This document shows, piece after piece, positions 61,026 through 64,000 of a stretch of DNA of 64,000 bases. The DNA is from Cycas panzhihuaensis (Eukaryota > Cycadophyta). A model generated the notes under the pieces. It searched no databases. It was not told the origin of the DNA and saw nothing but the letters and a program-made list of their open reading frames with translations. Position 1 is the first letter of the stretch. Every line of letters begins with the position of its first letter. The position numbers and the translations under genes are program-made. Location of the stretch: positions 21,948,001-22,012,000 of the forward strand of contig CM041465.1 of NCBI GenBank assembly GCA_023213395.1, written 5' to 3'.

Positions 61026-64000
61026 TGGACGCGCTGCTACGGGATAACCGCCTGACTGATAGGCGCGGGGGAGAGATGGTGACGAAACGGTAGGAAGTGG
61101 AACCTACAAGGCAAGCAACTACCACGCAGGCGCCCGTCTTGTTGAGCGCGAGTTCGGGATCTGCAATGGAGTATGGCTACTACTGGGTGACCCTTCACCA
61201 CCTTGAGCGAAGGGCGAAGATACGTGGGGCAACCCGACACAGGGAGTAGGCCCCTCCACCCTTGGGTGGCCGGAAGGGAGAGAGAAACAACCTAACAACC
61301 ATACCCCAACAACAATCCCACCCAATCTAACCGTATACGAGCGATGGAAGCAAGGAGCTGCTGGCTAGGGAAGAGGGAGGAAGGGTAAGAGAAAAAGACT
61401 CCTACAACCTTTCCTACGAATAACAAAAGTACACGCAACAAGGCAAACAAATCGCAAACCAATACGAAAAGGCAATTTTCCTTTTAATCTTTCGATGTTC
61501 TAATTACTAGGAAAAGAATAAAAGAAGGAAAAAGACCGAGGGGTAGCGAAGAGGAACGGAGGCGTGCACAGGCGGGCGTGAGAGATGGCGTAGCCTTCAG
61601 AGGAGCACCCAACCACTCGCAAGCAGTATCGGATGTGAAATGTGGCGGCGGCGAGGGGCTTCCTTACCTTCCCGGGAAAAATAAATGCGATCAAGGAAGG
61701 AAAGAAAGCTAACTAGCAAATGAGATAGCATAAAATATGACACATGCAAGGGACGCTTCTGGGTGGAAGGGGGCACCGGCAACGTTCTCCGCGCGTCCGA
61801 GTACTGTAAGCAACAAAGGTCTCCCTCCTGGGGAGACACCTATATGCAACACAAAGATCTAGCAATATATGTCTAACAACATAAACGAGAGTCTAAATGT
61901 ACATGCATCAATGTTAATCCAATAAGGAAAATACCAAAGAAGAACGATCCAAATGAAAGGAAACAACAAGGTAAGCCTCGGGAGTGGCCTCACCGCATAA
62001 ATGGTGCCCAAACCTCTCCCCAAGAGCCACGGGCCGAGGAGAAAGTCAAGACTCAGGGCTGGAAAACGGCTGCAAGAAGAGGCAAGAAGAGGCAAGAAAG
62101 ACCCAAAGACACCCACGGGAACAGGATGCTACGGGAGCAAACCGCAACCGGGAGCAAAGGTGGAGCAAGAACCGCGGTTGGGGCCTATGGATGGCACCCA
62201 AACTGAATAAAGGGTCCCAAATCGGCGCAACTTGTGGCAATGGTTTGGGCAACCAAGGAGCCTTGAACCCTTGTTTGCAAGCCAAGAGTAGCACGGGCGA
62301 GAGGGAGGCTTTGGAGGGCTTTGAGCCGCTTAGGGAGGCGTGGAAGGTGGTGCGAATCCACCCGGCTCTGTCCAAAGCCTATGCAACCCCTCTACGCCTT
62401 GGGCCTTGGGCAAGAAGCAGAGGGAGAGTGGTACAGCGGTCCTCAAGAGGGAGGAAAACCAACTCTCAAGCAACAAATGAAAACAAATAAGCTGAAGTGT
62501 AGATATCACCAAAACAAATACAAAGTGAAGAGTACACGGAAAGGGAGGCAAGGATTTGCCCCACCAAAAGCGTGAAGAAGGGGTGGAACAAACAGCCAGA
62601 TTCGAGTAGAGCGGCTAGGGGCCTGCTATGGAGGTGGAACAGGAAACACACCGCAAACGGGAGCTCGTGGGTGCACTGGGTGAAAAGCAGTGGAAACCGC
62701 TTCAAAGGAGCCCTCTCCAAGGCGTTTGAGGGGCTGAGAGAATGTCTCAGCCAAGCCAAAGGAGAGCCGGCCGTATGAAGAGTGCAGTCCGATTGTTGCA
62801 AAAGCAATGAGAGAAGGCGGAGCGAGAGAGTGTTCCTCTTGAGAGTAAATCCAAAAGTGAGCAAAAGATCCTTGAAAGCGAGCCAAAAGATGTTTAAGTA
62901 CTAAAGCAAAACCCTAAAGCACGCCGAATAGGGCCCGAGGGAGGAGAAAAGGCGCGAACCACGTGGCGTTCGCAATAAATGCGAAATTGCCACAGGATTT
63001 TAAAACAAGCAGAGAGGCAGTCGTCTGAAACTTTAGCATCTGTGAATATTCCGTGATCTGCGAAGATTACTGGCCATGGCTGAAGAAGATTACGCAGATG
63101 CACTGGAGACACAATGGGGCCCGCCAACCTGGTCAGTGGGAGCAAACGGCCGAAAAGGCTAAAGGACAACTAAAACACTCACCCGGGAGCAAACAAGCCA
63201 AGAAACGGGCCCACGGGAGCAGAAATGGGACCCCAAATGAGGTGGCAAGCTAACCAAGCGACGATGAGACATCACACGGGTGGAGGTGGCGCAAACCCGG
63301 TGGATCCAGGAGAGAGGAGGCGGATCACGGAAATGTCACGGTCACCAAGGTGCCACACTCGCTAAGAGTGTGCCCCTGCTATAGTCGTCATAGGCTAAAC
63401 ATAGGTGTGGACGACGACCAGGCCGCCCACAAAGTCATACGCATGCAAATATGTAAGGCATAATCAAGACATAAAAGTGATGATAATGCTAGTGACATAC
63501 CGCACTTACAGGTCGGTGATTAGATCCATTCCGAAGCCGGAAACATCGCCTCGCGCAGAGCCTCGCCGCCTAAGCCCGATGCGATGGCGACGCCGGCAAT
63601 ACAACCGCCAGAGCACATGTGTATATAGATATATCAATCAAGATCGATCAAGAGGCAAGGGTGCCATGAGTGTCGTGGGCGAACGCGTGGATACGAAGCG
63701 CGGTGGAGACAACATAGGGCCGCCATGAGCCACCGAAACCGAGGGAGAAAGAGACAAAGTAGGGGCTACCCCACCACAATGAATGCAAAGGAGCATGCAG
63801 ACCACATGGGGAACAAATGGTGGGTACCATAGTTTTACCTCGTTAGCAACCCGATTTGAGGTGCGAGCAGATCATGCAGCGAGCGACCAACTACCGAGGC
63901 TTGGGCGATGTGAAGGCCAAGCAAGACTCGGGGACTACCAGAGGCGAGACAGCAAGGCCAAGGATGAGGCGAACAAGGCTATCTCGCCTCGGCTGAGAGC
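61026..64000 (-). mobile_element. GC-rich LTR-like sequence, probably the minus-strand LTR of a younger Tat-related element
   Basis: At 61026 the base composition jumps: many CpGs and GC well above the rest of the window. The edge reads CCAAC|TGGACGCG, i.e. a TG terminus at the break. Features in the order of the Tat LTR on the minus strand are GAGGGGCTTCCTTACCTTCC at about 61652 (as at 37405), purine-rich repeats near 61500, and TATAGTCGTCATAGGCTAAA near 63380 (compare TAATCGTCATAGGCATAGA at 39185). Overlapping ORFs on both strands (e.g. 61984-62490, 62466-62864) have no recognised domain and look like GC-rich non-coding sequence. Internal domains should lie right of the window. Family assignment is inference. 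Confidence 0.5.

Noticed and set aside
60990-61060. Possible tRNA-like stretch at the composition break (CCAGTTGGTAGAAT on the minus strand)
   Set aside because: Half is copia leader and half is the new sequence; no acceptor, anticodon and T-arm pairing could be laid out.
61984-62864. Overlapping ORFs of 168, 132 and 109 residues in the GC-rich end
   Set aside because: They overlap on both strands, have no recognised domain, and GC-rich DNA has few stops; LTR-like non-coding sequence explains them better.

Overview
This window is plant nuclear DNA made almost entirely of nested, decayed LTR retrotransposons. I see no host gene, tRNA, rRNA or CRISPR array. Support for a plant: primer-binding sites matching initiator-Met tRNA (TGGTATCAGAGC and variants), Ty1/copia pols in protease-integrase-RT-RNase H order, Ty3/gypsy elements with 3.3-3.6 kb LTRs and a second RNase H (hallmarks of the plant Tat/Athila/Ogre group), and an antisense plant mobile domain (PMD) gene. 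Density and decay suggest a large, repeat-rich, methylated genome; the species cannot be named. Most in-frame stops are TAG/TAA/TGA where Gln or Trp is expected, the C-to-T signature of methylcytosine decay.

Layout. (1) 1-16828: Tat element 1 (+), with pol to a stop at 2866, antisense PMD gene about 3600-5720, second RNase H 6885-7300, a 480-bp TA microsatellite, and a 3' LTR from 8268 to about 16828. That LTR is split by copia element 1 (8579-13879, complete with two LTRs). (2) 16829-39375: Tat element 3 (-), from the post-pol region through integrase, RNase H, an RT with its core deleted, protease and gag to a 5' LTR (36013-39375). It carries a 4.3-kb gag-protease-only element (19897-24232, perfect TGGAG duplication) and copia element 2 (-, 26979-34962, with a duplicated 3' LTR). 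(3) 39376-48027: right part of Tat element 2 (+), with the last codons of pol, PMD gene (-), second RNase H and 3' LTR. (4) 48299-51950: gypsy element 4 (+), with LTR, PBS, gag and protease, and a solo copia-1-family LTR at 50402-51048. (5) About 51960-55609: Tat element 4 (+), LTR and gag. (6) 55610-61025: copia element 3, same family as copia 2, whose gag/leader is folded into a roughly 1.9-kb-arm inverted repeat. (7) 61026-64000: abrupt GC- and CpG-rich sequence with Tat-LTR-like landmarks on the minus strand, probably the edge of a younger element.

The simplest history is Tat 1 inserted in Tat 3, and Tat 3 inserted in Tat 2, since both junctions fall on LTR termini. The most interesting content is the antisense PMD plus coiled-coil gene kept at the same place in two diverged Tat copies, between integrase and the second RNase H, with hairpins upstream that resemble hairpins in the LTRs. 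Every coding region is broken; none should make a working product as it stands.
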